In this document: positions 17,062-26,491 of the stretch, piece by piece | Layout of the letters: each line of letters opens with the position of its first letter | Numbering within the stretch: position 1 is the stretch's first letter | Assembly (NCBI RefSeq): GCF_963677945.1 | Contig: NZ_OY782578.1 | Coordinates: forward strand, 3,253,258-3,317,257 | Length of the DNA: 64,000 nt | Direction of reading: 5' to 3' | Source of the DNA: an uncultured Bacteroides sp. | Lineage (GTDB): Bacteria; Bacteroidota; Bacteroidia; Bacteroidales; Bacteroidaceae | The notes under the pieces: model-generated | The model's input: only the letters and a program-made list of their open reading frames with translations | What the model was told of the DNA's origin: nothing | Database searches by the model: none | Program-made: the position numbers and the translations under genes

Positions 17062-19476
17062 ATGGCAAACTTTGATTTCAGAAATTTGGCTTCTCGCGGT
17101 AAATCCGCCTTTGTTTTCTTCAAATCCAAATGTAAATTTTTAGGAACTAAATACAAATCTTTCTATCAGAACTCTCCCTGGTATAAGAAAATTGTAATCG
17201 TTTTCTGTTCCTTAATCCTTTTGTTTTCTCTTTATTTATTCATGGTAGATATAAACTTCCTTTGGTTGTTTGGAAAATCTCCTAGTATGTCGAGCATAAA
17301 CAATCCGAACCAAAGTGTAGCCTCGGAAATTTATAGTGCAGATGGCAAGCTTATCAGTAAATATTTCAGGGAAAATAGAACTCCTGTTGAATATGAAGAA
17401 ATCTCACCAATCTTAATTAAGACACTTATCAGCACTGAAGATGAACGTTTTTACGAACACTTTGGAGTTGACTTAAAAGGAGTTTTTGCAGCTGTTAAGG
17501 ATATGGCTCACGGCAATGCACGAGGTGCCAGTACTATTACTCAGCAGCTCGTGAAAAATATGTTTAAAGTGCGCTCTCAATACTCAAGAGGGCTTTTAGG
17601 AAATATCCCAGGGCTCAAACTGCTTATTATGAAATCGAAAGAATGGATTACTGCAGTTAAAATTGAAATATTTTATTCCAAAAAAGAAATTCTTACTATG
17701 TATCTCAACACCGTTGATTTTGGTAGTAATGCTTATGGAATAAAGACAGCCGCCAAAACCTATTTTAATACAACACCCAGAAATTTATCAATAGAACAAG
17801 CTGCAACATTAGTAGGTTTACTAAAGGCTACAACAACTTATAATCCTCGCTTAAATCCAAAAAACAGTATTAAAAGACGCAACATAGTATTAGAAAACTT
17901 ATTAACTCATCATCTGATCAGCAAAACTGAATTCGATTCCCTGAAACGAATTCCAATCAAACTGAATTATAGCATTGAAAAGAATTATGGCGGAGAAGCT
18001 CTTTATTTTAGAGACGCTGTTGCCGAATCTCTTAAAGACTGGTGCAAAGAAAATGATATTGACTTATATTCTGACGGGCTGAAGATATATACAACTTTAG
18101 ATACCAGAATGCAAAAGTACGCTGAAGAAGCTGTAGACAAACAAATGCGTATAGTACAGCGTAACTTTGACAGTCATTGGGGAAAAGAAAATCCTTGGCA
18201 AGATATGAATCATAAAGAAATTGTTGGTTTTATTGAGAATTTAGCCAAAAGAACCGACACTTATAAGATTCTGGAGCAAAAATATCCGAATCAACCAGAT
18301 TCTATTAATTATTACCTTAACAAGCCTCATAAGGTTAAGGTCTTCGATTATAAAACTGGAACTAAAGAAATGAATATTAGTACAATGGATTCAATCCGTT
18401 ATATGGAAAGATTTATGCATACCGGCTTTGTGGCTATGGAGCCTCAAAATGGATTTGTAAGAGCTTGGGTAGGCGACATTGATTTCAATTCTTGGAAATA
18501 TGACAAAGTACTTTCAAAGCGTCAACCGGGATCCACTTTCAAACTATTTGATTATGCTACAGCTTTCAATAAAGGAATGTCTCCTTGCGACGAAAGGGTT
18601 GATAAATATCTTGAGTGGGAAGTTATGGAAAAAGGAGAACTTAAAAAATGGACTCCACGTAATGCTAACGGAAACTATTCAGGCCAAACATTGACACTAA
18701 AAGCTGCTTTTGCAAGATCTATTAATAGTATTGCGGTACAAATTGCAAAAGAAGTAGGTATTGCTGAAATTATCAAGACAGCACATGCAATGGGTATTAA
18801 AACTCCACTGCACAATATACCGGCAACAAGTCTGGGAGCTTCAGACGTCTCTTTATTAGAACTAGTTAATGCTTACTGTACTGTTGTCAATGATGGTATG
18901 ACTCATGAGCCTGTATTGGTAACACGTATTGAAGATCGTAATGGAAAAGTTCTATATAATTATTCACCTGAACATAAGCAAGCCATTCCATATGAAACAG
19001 CATTCCTGATGCAACAAATGCTTCAAGGGGGACTTACTGAACCAATGGGAACAACTCAGAATCTATGGTCTTTTGATGTATTCAAATACAACACCGATTT
19101 TGGAGGTAAAACCGGAACATCATCTAATCACTCTGATGCATGGTTCGTTGGTGTGACTCCGAATTTAGTAGGTGGTGCATGGGTTGGTGGTGAACATCGA
19201 AGTATCCACTTTAGGACTGGCAAACTAGGAGAAGGAAGCAAGACTGCCCTACCAATATTTGGTTATTTCATGGAGAAAGTGCTTGCAGATACTCAATTAT
19301 CTAAATACAGAGCTAAGTTTCCTAAACCGAAACAACCAATAACCAAAAACTATCAATGCCAATCATCGTATCCTTCTGCAAAGAATGATTCAATTGACGG
19401 ATTAGCATCAGATAGTACTGCTATCAATTCAGATCAAGAAGGACTGGAAGAGGATAATGTAGAAGAGCAGCTTTAA
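17062..19476 (+). CDS. mrcA: Class A penicillin-binding protein 1A (glycosyltransferase/transpeptidase)
   Basis: 804 residues. One membrane anchor (about 44-62). GT51 domain about 95-270, with catalytic Glu126 in STEDERFYEHFG and the GASTITQQLVKN motif. Transpeptidase domain about 430-720, with the SxxK motif at Ser491 (PGSTFKLF), the SxN motif in ARSINSIAVQ and KTGTSSNHSDAWF. It polymerises lipid II glycan strands and cross-links peptides at the outer face of the cytoplasmic membrane. The tail (about 755-804) is acidic and probably disordered. Monocistronic, with its own promoter and a strong terminator. The symbol is by homology class; other names (ponA) are used. Confidence 0.95.
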   Translation: MANFDFRNLASRGKSAFVFFKSKCKFLGTKYKSFYQNSPWYKKIVIVFCSLILLFSLYLFMVDINFLWLFGKSPSMSSINNPNQSVASEIYSADGKLISKYFRENRTPVEYEEISPILIKTLISTEDERFYEHFGVDLKGVFAAVKDMAHGNARGASTITQQLVKNMFKVRSQYSRGLLGNIPGLKLLIMKSKEWITAVKIEIFYSKKEILTMYLNTVDFGSNAYGIKTAAKTYFNTTPRNLSIEQAATLVGLLKATTTYNPRLNPKNSIKRRNIVLENLLTHHLISKTEFDSLKRIPIKLNYSIEKNYGGEALYFRDAVAESLKDWCKENDIDLYSDGLKIYTTLDTRMQKYAEEAVDKQMRIVQRNFDSHWGKENPWQDMNHKEIVGFIENLAKRTDTYKILEQKYPNQPDSINYYLNKPHKVKVFDYKTGTKEMNISTMDSIRYMERFMHTGFVAMEPQNGFVRAWVGDIDFNSWKYDKVLSKRQPGSTFKLFDYATAFNKGMSPCDERVDKYLEWEVMEKGELKKWTPRNANGNYSGQTLTLKAAFARSINSIAVQIAKEVGIAEIIKTAHAMGIKTPLHNIPATSLGASDVSLLELVNAYCTVVNDGMTHEPVLVTRIEDRNGKVLYNYSPEHKQAIPYETAFLMQQMLQGGLTEPMGTTQNLWSFDVFKYNTDFGGKTGTSSNHSDAWFVGVTPNLVGGAWVGGEHRSIHFRTGKLGEGSKTALPIFGYFMEKVLADTQLSKYRAKFPKPKQPITKNYQCQSSYPSAKNDSIDGLASDSTAINSDQEGLEEDNVEEQL

Positions 19477-19497
19477 AAAAATAAAGCTTTGAAAAAT

Positions 19498-19536
19498 AAA
19501 AAGGCTCAGATGAACAGTTCATCTGAGCCTTTTTAT
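19498..19536 (+). terminator. Terminator after the PBP1A gene
   Basis: Stem AAGGCTCAGATGAA paired with TTCATCTGAGCCTT, three-base loop, five Ts. Begins 22 bases past the stop. Confidence 0.93.
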
Positions 19537-19690
19537 TATAGTTCTAGAATGTTATCGGCAGAAGGTACTGATCTGCTTACTTTTTTATGATGCGCCATCT
19601 GGATAATAAGATTTCTGTAAAAAACCATCCTTCTTAAATTTGATTTATTATTGAATGAAATAAAAAACTATTAGTGTATGATTTCAATTT

Positions 19691-19725
19691 ATTCGTCAAT
19701 AAATAAAATCCATTGGCGAATGGCT
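19691..19725. repeat. 35-base leader shared with the second long inverted-repeat element
   Basis: Matches 43500-43534 at 32 of 35 positions. It contains a small inverted repeat, CCATT-GGCG-AATGG. In both copies it precedes the CCATCACTCCCTCAC arm of the inverted-repeat element, so the two belong to one composite repeat. Confidence 0.8.
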
Positions 19726-19727
19726 AC

Positions 19728-19813
19728 TCAAACTCCAGCCTGCAATTTTCGAAAGCAGGCGGGAGTTTGTTCAACATCCGGTTACGTTTTTAAAAAAGCA
19801 GGCGGGATGTTTT
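19728..19813 (+). other. Two GC-richer hairpin-forming segments
   Basis: ACTCCAGCCTGC (from 19731) pairs with GCAGGCGGGAGT, and AACATCC (from 19772) pairs with GGATGTT. The second right arm sits in TAAAAAAGCAGGCGGGATGT, which has a near-identical partner at 29129-29148. Possibly a structured transcript or a small repeat. Confidence 0.45.
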
Positions 19814-19851
19814 AGCATTGTACTTTTACGCCATCTTCCAAAAAAAATAAA

Positions 19852-20176
19852 ATCATCCATCACTCCCTCACTTTTCTTTGCAACATACTTAAGAATAGCA
19901 TATTACTCAGTGATGGTAGCATTTTGAACCCTCACCAAACCATTACTTTTGGAGTCATCCATCACCTTTTCGAGCTATTTTTATCCAAATAGAATAAAAC
20001 TCAGTCTAATATTGTTGCTCAAGACAAATTAAGCCTGAAATATGCAGATTGTGCTCAAAAAGGTGAGGGTTATGTCTTTTGGTGATGGTTTGGTGAGGGT
20101 TCAAATCGCTACCATCACCTTATAATTAATTGTTATTTAGCTTATTAATCAAAATAGTGAGGGAGTGAGGGATGAA
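19852..20176. repeat. Long inverted-repeat element, copy A
   Basis: Ends are CATCCATCACTCCCTCAC on the left and its near complement on the right (GTGAGGGAGTGAGGGATG). Inside, 19910-19946 and 20082-20118 are inverted repeats matching at 34 of 37 positions. The element carries about a dozen CCATCAC/CCCTCAC motifs or complements in mirrored order, separated by AT-rich variable stretches. No reading frame of note and no clear target-site duplication. Looks like a non-coding mobile or regulatory repeat; see copy B at 43587-43939. Confidence 0.85.
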
Positions 20177-20497
20177 ATTAATTTTTAATTGAATAGTACA
20201 GAATAATGATGCCTAATATTAATAATGATTGTCAGTGGCCTGTTTTTTCCGTCAATACATATTTGTTTAAGAAACTTTTCTCACTAGAGTTATATATAGC
20301 AAAAGCTATATCCTGTCCTATTATTCATTCCAGGCTATTTTATCATGTCTTTTTTCACTCTTTCAATAGAAATTATATATCTCCTTAATTTTCGAAAAAG
20401 GACTATAGAAAATAAAAAGAACATATTTCTTTATATTAATGCAGTATAATATTTTGTACTTCGTTTATCTAATAAATAATTTTACTATTTTCATGAT
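20177..20497. other. Intergenic region before the radical SAM-associated lipoprotein gene
   Basis: No gene supported. A short frame at 20206-20388 has no family signal and no good start context. A match to TAnnTTTG (TATTTTGT-like, one base short) is near 20450 but is not convincing. Confidence 0.5.
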
Positions 20498-20950
20498 ATG
20501 AAAAAGAGAAACACAACATGGCTGAATTTAGCAAATAAAGTTCTATCAGGAATGATGGTATTACTGGGATTTAACGGTTGTTCCGGAGAAGCCCCGTGCA
20601 TGTATGGTTCGCCTTACGCTTTGCATACTATTAAAGGAAAAGTAGAAAACAATTCCGGAACTGCAATAAAAGGAATTCAAGTTATTTGCAACGCAAAGAA
20701 TAGCTGGATTAAACCGGATACTTTGCTATCCAATGTAAATGGAGAATTCACCTTCAAAAGTGAAATTACTTTTGCTGAAGCGACTTATAAGCTTATATGC
20801 AAAGATATTGATGGAGAGACAAACGGATCATATAAAAAAGACTCAATAGAAGTAGAATTCAAAAAAAGCGATTTAGTTAATGGAGAAGGATGGTTTGAAG
20901 GAGAAGCGACAAAAAACGTGACAATAAAACTATCAGAAAATGACAAGTGA
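20498..20950 (+). CDS. Radical SAM-associated putative lipoprotein
   Basis: 150 residues. Positively charged N-terminus, hydrophobic stretch and lipobox-like LLGFNGC with Cys28. Just after it comes CSGEAPCMYGSPYA, with a second Cys34; this motif is, as I recall, typical of lipoproteins paired with a specific radical SAM enzyme in Bacteroidota (TIGR04134-type). Residues about 46-110 resemble a carboxypeptidase regulatory-like beta sandwich (IKGKVENNSGTAIKGIQVIC, then NVNGEFTF). The stop overlaps the start of the radical SAM gene by 11 bases, so the two are translated together. Likely partner or substrate of that enzyme; what is done to it is unknown. Confidence 0.8.
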   Translation: MKKRNTTWLNLANKVLSGMMVLLGFNGCSGEAPCMYGSPYALHTIKGKVENNSGTAIKGIQVICNAKNSWIKPDTLLSNVNGEFTFKSEITFAEATYKLICKDIDGETNGSYKKDSIEVEFKKSDLVNGEGWFEGEATKNVTIKLSENDK

Positions 20951-22013
20951 GATAACTCTAAAAAAGCTCTTGGCATTAGAAATAGCTCGCAAAATAAGGC
21001 ATAACAAAGTCAAATTACATCCTCTTCGCCAACTATTTTGGGAATGCACTTTACGATGCAATCTTTATTGCCGGCACTGTGGAAGTGATTGTAAAAAAAC
21101 AACATATCAAAAAGATATGCCATTGGAGGATTTCCTTGCGGTTATTGATTCTATATCTCCGCATGTTAATCCATCAGAGGTATGTATTATCATAACCGGA
21201 GGTGAACCATTAATGAGAGAAGACATTGAAGAATGTGGTCTTGCACTCTATCATAAAGGTTTCCCTTGGGGAATCGTAACAAACGGGCTTTATCTTAGTC
21301 GCAAACGTCTTGACTCATTACTAGCTTCCGGAATGCATTCTATTACGATAAGTCTGGATGGACTTGAAAAAGAGCATAATTGGATGCGAGGACACCCCGA
21401 AAGTTTTACCCGGGCAACAGAAGCTATTAAAATGGTTGCTTCTGAAAAAGATTTAAATTGGGATGTTGTTACGTGCATAAACCGCAAAAACTATAAAGAT
21501 TTAGAAGAATTAAAAAACTATCTGATATCCATCGGAGTAAGAAACTGGCGAATATTCACAGTATTTCCGGTAGGACGAGCCGCAGAAGATCCGGAACTTC
21601 TACTCACAAATCAAGAATTTACAGGCTTGATGGAATTTATAAAAATGAGTCGTAAAGAGGGAAAAATAAAGATAAACTACGCATGTGAAGGCTTTCTCGG
21701 AAAATACGAAGGAGAAGTAAGAGATAATTTCTATTCTTGTGGTGCAGGTGTTAGTGTAGCTTCAATTCTAATTGATGGCTCAATCTCTGCCTGCCCAAGT
21801 ATTCGAAGCAATTTTTATCAAGGGAATATATATCGTGATAATTTTATGGAAATATGGAATAATCGATTTGAAAACTTCCGCAACCGTGAATGGATGAAAA
21901 AAGATCAATGCACCAAGTGCAATTACTTCCGCTATTGTGAAGGAAACGGAATGCATCTTCGTAATAATGAAGGGAAACTTCTTATATGTCATTATAACAA
22001 ACTTCGAGATTAA
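20940..22013 (+). CDS. Radical SAM/SPASM protein paired with a lipoprotein (TIGR04133-like)
   Basis: 357 residues. The SAM-binding 4Fe-4S cluster motif is CNLYCRHC (CxxxCxxC) at about residues 37-44, then GGEP at about 86-89 and the TIM-barrel strand TISLDG. The C-terminal SPASM part has cysteines in FYSCGAGVSV, ISACPSIRS, CTKCNYFRYCEGN and LLICHY, enough for auxiliary Fe-S clusters. SPASM enzymes usually modify peptides or proteins. No small RiPP precursor gene lies nearby; the overlapping lipoprotein gene is the obvious partner. The enzyme is cytoplasmic, so a modification would have to precede export of the lipoprotein, or the link is indirect. Ends at its own terminator. Confidence 0.88.
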   Translation: MTSEITLKKLLALEIARKIRHNKVKLHPLRQLFWECTLRCNLYCRHCGSDCKKTTYQKDMPLEDFLAVIDSISPHVNPSEVCIIITGGEPLMREDIEECGLALYHKGFPWGIVTNGLYLSRKRLDSLLASGMHSITISLDGLEKEHNWMRGHPESFTRATEAIKMVASEKDLNWDVVTCINRKNYKDLEELKNYLISIGVRNWRIFTVFPVGRAAEDPELLLTNQEFTGLMEFIKMSRKEGKIKINYACEGFLGKYEGEVRDNFYSCGAGVSVASILIDGSISACPSIRSNFYQGNIYRDNFMEIWNNRFENFRNREWMKKDQCTKCNYFRYCEGNGMHLRNNEGKLLICHYNKLRD

Positions 22014-22041
22014 CAATATTACAGACTTAATCTAAACTAGA

Positions 22042-22083
22042 AATCCCGCTCTCGCATTTTTATAATGTCAGAGCGGGATTCTT
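22042..22083 (+). terminator. Terminator after the radical SAM gene
   Basis: Stem AATCCCGCTCT with AGAGCGGGATT, followed by a short T-containing tail. It lies 29 bases past the stop. Confidence 0.85.
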
Positions 22084-22341
22084 ACATTATAATTTCAGCA
22101 CAGTTAAGTATAGTATTCTGTTGTATGTAACGCCTCCTAAGTATAAATATAGCAGACATATATATATAGTTTCCAACAATAAACAAATACTATAAAAACA
22201 TCTTTTTTCACAATTTTTCAATTATTATCTAGTTATAAAAGATAGCACATATAGAATCAAATATAACCTATAAACAATGATTTTAATACAATCAAGACAG
22301 ATATTACCGCACAATTTATTTTCTTTTTATTGGTTATTTTC
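22084..22341. other. Intergenic region upstream of gmd
   Basis: AT-rich; no gene, repeat or operator recognised. Confidence 0.5.
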
Positions 22342-22372
22342 TTTCATATAATAAACAAACAGATTATATTTG
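22342..22372 (+). promoter_or_regulatory. Predicted gmd-fcl promoter
   Basis: TTTC (22342-22345), 19 bases, then TATATTTG (22365-22372), close to the Bacteroidota consensus. The leader would be about 58-60 bases. Confidence 0.55.
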
Positions 22373-22437
22373 CAAAATGAATAACATTATTTACATAAAA
22401 TAGGTATTACAATACAACTTTACTAATAACAACAGAC

Positions 22438-23505
22438 ATGAAAAAAGCCTTAATTTCAGGTATAACCGGTCAGGACGGTTCATTTTTAGCTGAATTTTTA
22501 TTAAAAAAAGGATATGAAGTTCACGGCATACTTCGCCGTTCATCTTCTTTCAATACAGGACGCATCGAACATCTATATTTTGAAGAATGGGTACGTGACA
22601 TGAAACAACAACGAACCATAAATCTTCATTATGGAGATATGACCGATTCCAGTTCTCTTATACGTATTATCCAACAAGTGCAACCAGATGAGATATACAA
22701 CCTGGCAGCTCAAAGTCACGTTAAGGTCAGCTTTGATGTTCCTGAATATACAGCCGAAGCTGATGCTGTAGGTACCCTCCGCATGCTGGAAGCTGTTCGT
22801 ATTCTAGGTTTAGAAAAGAAAACAAAAATATATCAAGCTTCTACTTCCGAACTTTTTGGTTTGGTGCAGGAAGTTCCACAAAAGGAAACTACACCTTTTT
22901 ATCCACGCAGTCCATACGGTGTTGCTAAACAATACGGTTTTTGGATTACAAAAAACTATCGTGAATCTTATGGCATGTTTGCTGTAAACGGAATCTTGTT
23001 TAATCATGAAAGTGAACGTCGTGGAGAAACTTTCGTTACCAGAAAGATTTCTTTAGCTGTTGCTCGTATTAAACAAGGTGTTCAGGATAAGCTTTACATG
23101 GGTAACCTTGATTCACAACGTGACTGGGGATATGCAAAAGATTATGTAGAATGTATGTGGATGATTCTACAACATGACACTCCAGAAGATTTTGTGATTG
23201 CTACCGGAGAAATGCATACTGTGCGAGAGTTCTGTACACTTGCTTTCAAAGAAGTAGATATTGAACTCCATTGGGAAGGTGAAGGAGTTGATGAAAAAGG
23301 TATTGATGTGGCTACAGGCCGTGCATTAGTAGAAGTGGATCCTAAATATTTCCGTCCGGCTGAGGTTGAGCAGTTATTAGGAGATCCTACAAAAGCAAGA
23401 ACATTACTTGGCTGGAATCCTACACAAACATCATTCCCTGAGTTGGTAAAGATCATGGTACAACATGATATGGAAAAAGTCAGAAAGTTAATCGCAAATA
23501 AATAA
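22438..23505 (+). CDS. gmd: GDP-mannose 4,6-dehydratase
   Basis: 355 residues. Short-chain dehydrogenase with NADP-binding [12 protein letters not shown] at residues 7-18, the catalytic Tyr and Lys in [12 protein letters not shown], and [11 protein letters not shown] typical of Gmd. It turns GDP-D-mannose into GDP-4-keto-6-deoxy-D-mannose, the first step of de novo GDP-L-fucose synthesis in the cytoplasm. Its stop codon shares one base with the first ATG of fcl, so the two are translationally coupled and provide the whole two-step pathway. Confidence 0.97.
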   Translation: MKKALISGITGQDGSFLAEFLLKKGYEVHGILRRSSSFNTGRIEHLYFEEWVRDMKQQRTINLHYGDMTDSSSLIRIIQQVQPDEIYNLAAQSHVKVSFDVPEYTAEADAVGTLRMLEAVRILGLEKKTKIYQASTSELFGLVQEVPQKETTPFYPRSPYGVAKQYGFWITKNYRESYGMFAVNGILFNHESERRGETFVTRKISLAVARIKQGVQDKLYMGNLDSQRDWGYAKDYVECMWMILQHDTPEDFVIATGEMHTVREFCTLAFKEVDIELHWEGEGVDEKGIDVATGRALVEVDPKYFRPAEVEQLLGDPTKARTLLGWNPTQTSFPELVKIMVQHDMEKVRKLIANK

Positions 23506-24593
23506 TGATGGAAAAAGATGCAAAGATTTTTGTAGCCGGACACCGTGGCCTTGTAGGTTCGGCTATTCTAAATAATCTGAAGAAAAAAGGATATACAAAT
23601 TTCGTTCTTCGTACTCATGAAGAATTAGATTTATGTAATCAGGCTGCCGTTACTGAATTCTTTGATCAGGAGAAGCCCGAATATGTATTTTTAGCAGCAG
23701 CACATGTGGGCGGGATTGTAGCGAATAGCCTTTACAGAGCTGATTTTATTTATCGCAATCTGGAAATCCAGAATAATGTAATATACAATTCATTCCGTAC
23801 CGGAGTAAAGAAATTGCTGTTTCTTGGCAGTACTTGTATTTATCCGGGAAATGCTCCTCAACCAATGAAAGAAGACTGCCTTCTTTCTTCTGAATTGGAA
23901 TATACCAATGAACCTTATGCATTGGCTAAAATTGCCGGACTGAAAATGTGCGAAAGCTTTAACCTGCAATATGGAACAAACTATATAGCAGTAATGCCAA
24001 CCAATCTTTATGGTCCGAATGATAATTTTAATCTGGAACGTAGTCATGTATTGCCGGCTTTAATAAGAAAAGCACACTTAGGCAAACAGCTAATGGCAGG
24101 TAACTGGGATGAAATCCGCAAGGATTTTAATACTGCCCCTGTGGAAGGTATAGATGGAAATGCCAATCAGGAAGCAATTCTTGAAAAACTAAATAAATAT
24201 GGCATTACCCAATCTGCCAACGGAAAAGTAAATGTTGAGATATGGGGAACAGGTGCTCCCCTTCGAGAATTCCTTTGGAGCGAAGATATGGCCGATGCTT
24301 GTGTCTTTATTATGGAAAATGTAGATTTTGCAGATCTGAAAGGAAATATCAAGGAAGTACGTAATTGCCATATTAACATAGGTACAGGAAAAGAGCTTTC
24401 TATCAAAGAACTTGCTTACCTGGTTGCAGAAAAAGTTAACTTCGAAGGAAACATTGTTTTCAATTCCGATAAACCGGACGGAACAATGCGCAAGCTTACT
24501 GACCCTTCTAAACTTCACAGTCTTGGCTGGAAGCACAAAGTAGAACTAGAAGATGGTATTGCAATGATATACGATTGGTATATTAATAAATAA
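23505..24593 (+). CDS. fcl: GDP-L-fucose synthase
   Basis: 362 residues. NADP-binding GHRGLVGSA at about 12-20, the GSTCIYPG strand with its catalytic Ser and Cys region, and [10 protein letters not shown] carrying the Tyr and Lys. It epimerises and reduces GDP-4-keto-6-deoxymannose to GDP-L-fucose. About 40 residues longer than the E. coli enzyme because of an insert around residues 205-245 ([17 protein letters not shown] and on), which as I recall is usual in Bacteroidota. Two ATGs are adjacent (23505 and 23508). Closed by a terminator 76 bases downstream. Confidence 0.96.
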   Translation: MMEKDAKIFVAGHRGLVGSAILNNLKKKGYTNFVLRTHEELDLCNQAAVTEFFDQEKPEYVFLAAAHVGGIVANSLYRADFIYRNLEIQNNVIYNSFRTGVKKLLFLGSTCIYPGNAPQPMKEDCLLSSELEYTNEPYALAKIAGLKMCESFNLQYGTNYIAVMPTNLYGPNDNFNLERSHVLPALIRKAHLGKQLMAGNWDEIRKDFNTAPVEGIDGNANQEAILEKLNKYGITQSANGKVNVEIWGTGAPLREFLWSEDMADACVFIMENVDFADLKGNIKEVRNCHINIGTGKELSIKELAYLVAEKVNFEGNIVFNSDKPDGTMRKLTDPSKLHSLGWKHKVELEDGIAMIYDWYINK

Positions 24594-24668
24594 ATAAAAA
24601 ATAGACATATGATAAAGTTCAGAGCGATCTGAACAAAAAATTAAGTTGATTAATAGAGTAGATTAGAT

Positions 24669-24701
24669 AATAGGGCATGTGATATGTCCTATTATTGTTT
24701 T
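24669..24701 (+). terminator. Terminator after gmd-fcl
   Basis: Stem AATAGGGCAT (24669-24678) pairs with ATGTCCTATT (24684-24693), including a G-T pair, followed by a T-rich stretch. It also sits just past the stop of the opposing LytTR gene and may act in both directions. Confidence 0.65.
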
Positions 24702-24712
24702 AAATAACAGAG

Positions 24713-25420
24713 TCAACAACCACTAAGCAATTTGTTTTTAAGGATGGCTTCCAGCACTTTTTCTTTATAAGTTCTTGATATTGGAATTTTATATTTATTT
24801 ATGCCAAGCATATTTCCTTCAATATTCAATACCTTTTCTACATTAATAATGAAAGATTTATGCGTTTGAATAAAAAGCTGTTCAGGAAAATTCTCCAATA
24901 TAAGCTTAAGAGTTGAATGAGTTATAACCTTTCCCGAAATAGTTTGAATAGCCACATAGTTCTCTATCCCCTCAACATATAATATATCCTTGAAGAAAAT
25001 CTTTTCCAATTTCTGATTTGCTTTTACAAAGAAATAATCAGGAGATTTTGGCGCTGTTTGATTTACAATCACGTCATACGCCTTATTCACAGCTTTCAGA
25101 AATCGTTCAAAAGGAATTGGTTTAAGCAAATAATCTACAACTTCCAGGTCATATCCTTTTATTGCATACTGTTCGTAAGCACTGGTAATAATAACCTTTG
25201 GAGGATTAACCAAAGTGTTTAGCAAATCAATGCCAGACATGTATGACATTTCAATATCCAGAAACAACAAATCTACTTGTTGCGTTTTCAAGACGTTGCT
25301 TAACTGTATAGCATCTTCGCAAACGCCAACTAATTCGAGGAAATCAAGTCTTTCAACATAGCCTTGAATTCCATTTCTTGCTATCGGTTCATCATCGGTT
25401 ATAATACATTTAATTTTCAT
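24713..25420 (-). CDS. LytTR-family response regulator
   Basis: 235 residues. Receiver domain about 1-120, with acidic pair DDEP (about 9-12), phospho-acceptor Asp in LLFLDIEM and the conserved Lys in LLKPIPFERF. DNA-binding LytTR domain about 135-230 (FVKANQKLEKIFFKDILYVE, then THSTLK and HKSFIINVEKV). It is 19 bases downstream of the histidine kinase gene and is its likely partner. LytTR regulators bind direct repeats upstream of targets; here the receptor gene heading the operon is a possible target. Confidence 0.93.
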   Translation of the reverse strand: MKIKCIITDDEPIARNGIQGYVERLDFLELVGVCEDAIQLSNVLKTQQVDLLFLDIEMSYMSGIDLLNTLVNPPKVIITSAYEQYAIKGYDLEVVDYLLKPIPFERFLKAVNKAYDVIVNQTAPKSPDYFFVKANQKLEKIFFKDILYVEGIENYVAIQTISGKVITHSTLKLILENFPEQLFIQTHKSFIINVEKVLNIEGNMLGINKYKIPISRTYKEKVLEAILKNKLLSGC

Positions 25421-25439
25421 TCTGGCTATTTATTTCAAA

Positions 25440-26474
25440 TTAAAACTCGATCATTAAATTTGCCTTATAACAGTCTGCTGTCTTAGAAATCATAAGTTTA
25501 TGCCTACCGGGATATAACAATTCAAGCCTTCTTCTTAGATTTCCCAGTCCAATTCCACCTATTTTCGAAGCGGGAAAAGGAGTTTGAGGTATTGCATTCA
25601 CAACTTCAAATAGCAGTCTATTCCCATCAAGTTTACCATCTATCTTTATCCAGTACTCCCCTCCTACATATTTCAATGCATTCTCAATCAATGGAAACAA
25701 AAGCAAAGAATGGATCTTTTGAGCTTTTAGCTTTGGATCAAAAAAAATATCCAGTTTAAGACTTTCCTTCATCCGTACCTTTTGCAAATTTATATAAGTA
25801 AGCAAAAAACTAATTTCTTGCTCAATAGTTACTGCTTGATTAACATCATAGAGCTGATAGCGGAGCAAATCCGACAATTGTTCAATCGTTTTTCTTGGAG
25901 TTTCATTCTTCTCATCAATTTGGAAATAAATAGTATTTAATGCATTGAATAAAAAATGAGGATGAAACTGAGCTTTTAAAAATTTCAGTTCTGTTTCAAT
26001 CTGCATATTTTTTATTTTCTGAGTCTGCAGTTTCTCGTCAATATATGCATTAAGAATCTGATTTCCTCTAAAAAGAGAATAGATGATAATAAGCACTAAA
26101 AGAAAAATTATATTGGCAATGGTTATGTCATCCACTCCCAGAGGATCATTTATCAGATAATGTATTAGCACCAGACAAGGATTGAATACAATAATTCCTG
26201 CAGCCAGAACCAAGAGATATTCCGAAAGAAACATCTTAATTGTAAGCCTTCCGGTTCGTGTACTATTTCTTTCTAACAAATAACTAATAATAAACTGGCA
26301 CAGATACGCTATTATTATTGCGAAACCAAACTCAACAAGGTTCCATTCCAAAGGTCGTTCCCAGAATTTGTAACCGGTAGGAGTATCACTTACCAGACGA
26401 ATACCTGCCATTACAACAGTTGCAAAAATCAACGGAACAATCCAGAACCATATATTATATTTCTTCGTTTTCAT
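25440..26474 (-). CDS. LytS/YpdA-type sensor histidine kinase
   Basis: 344 residues. Four hydrophobic segments in the first 140 residues form a membrane sensor with little periplasmic mass. The His_kinase domain starts near 165, with the phospho-acceptor His in AQFHPHFLFNALNTIYFQ; the ATPase part has LLLFPLIENALKYVGG (N box) and a degenerate glycine region KIGGIGLGNLRRRLELLY. It phosphorylates the LytTR regulator next door. Being co-transcribed with an outer-membrane receptor suggests that it senses a state linked to that receptor. Confidence 0.92.
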   Translation of the reverse strand: MKTKKYNIWFWIVPLIFATVVMAGIRLVSDTPTGYKFWERPLEWNLVEFGFAIIIAYLCQFIISYLLERNSTRTGRLTIKMFLSEYLLVLAAGIIVFNPCLVLIHYLINDPLGVDDITIANIIFLLVLIIIYSLFRGNQILNAYIDEKLQTQKIKNMQIETELKFLKAQFHPHFLFNALNTIYFQIDEKNETPRKTIEQLSDLLRYQLYDVNQAVTIEQEISFLLTYINLQKVRMKESLKLDIFFDPKLKAQKIHSLLLFPLIENALKYVGGEYWIKIDGKLDGNRLLFEVVNAIPQTPFPASKIGGIGLGNLRRRLELLYPGRHKLMISKTADCYKANLMIEF

Positions 26475-26491
26475 TATTTAAGGTGCTTATA

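Noticed and set aside
19852-20176. Insertion sequence
   Set aside because: No transposase frame and no clear target-site duplication; at most a non-autonomous element.
20206-20388. Small protein gene of 60 codons
   Set aside because: No family signal, no good start context, composition like the AT-rich flank; next to a non-coding repeat.
20498-22013. Ribosomal peptide (RiPP) cluster with small precursor
   Set aside because: No short Cys-, Gly- or Thr-rich precursor frame near the radical SAM gene; the partner is a 150-residue lipoprotein.
22438-24593. Start of a capsule or O-antigen locus
   Set aside because: No glycosyltransferase, flippase, polymerase or transcription antiterminator gene follows gmd-fcl; the pair ends at a terminator.
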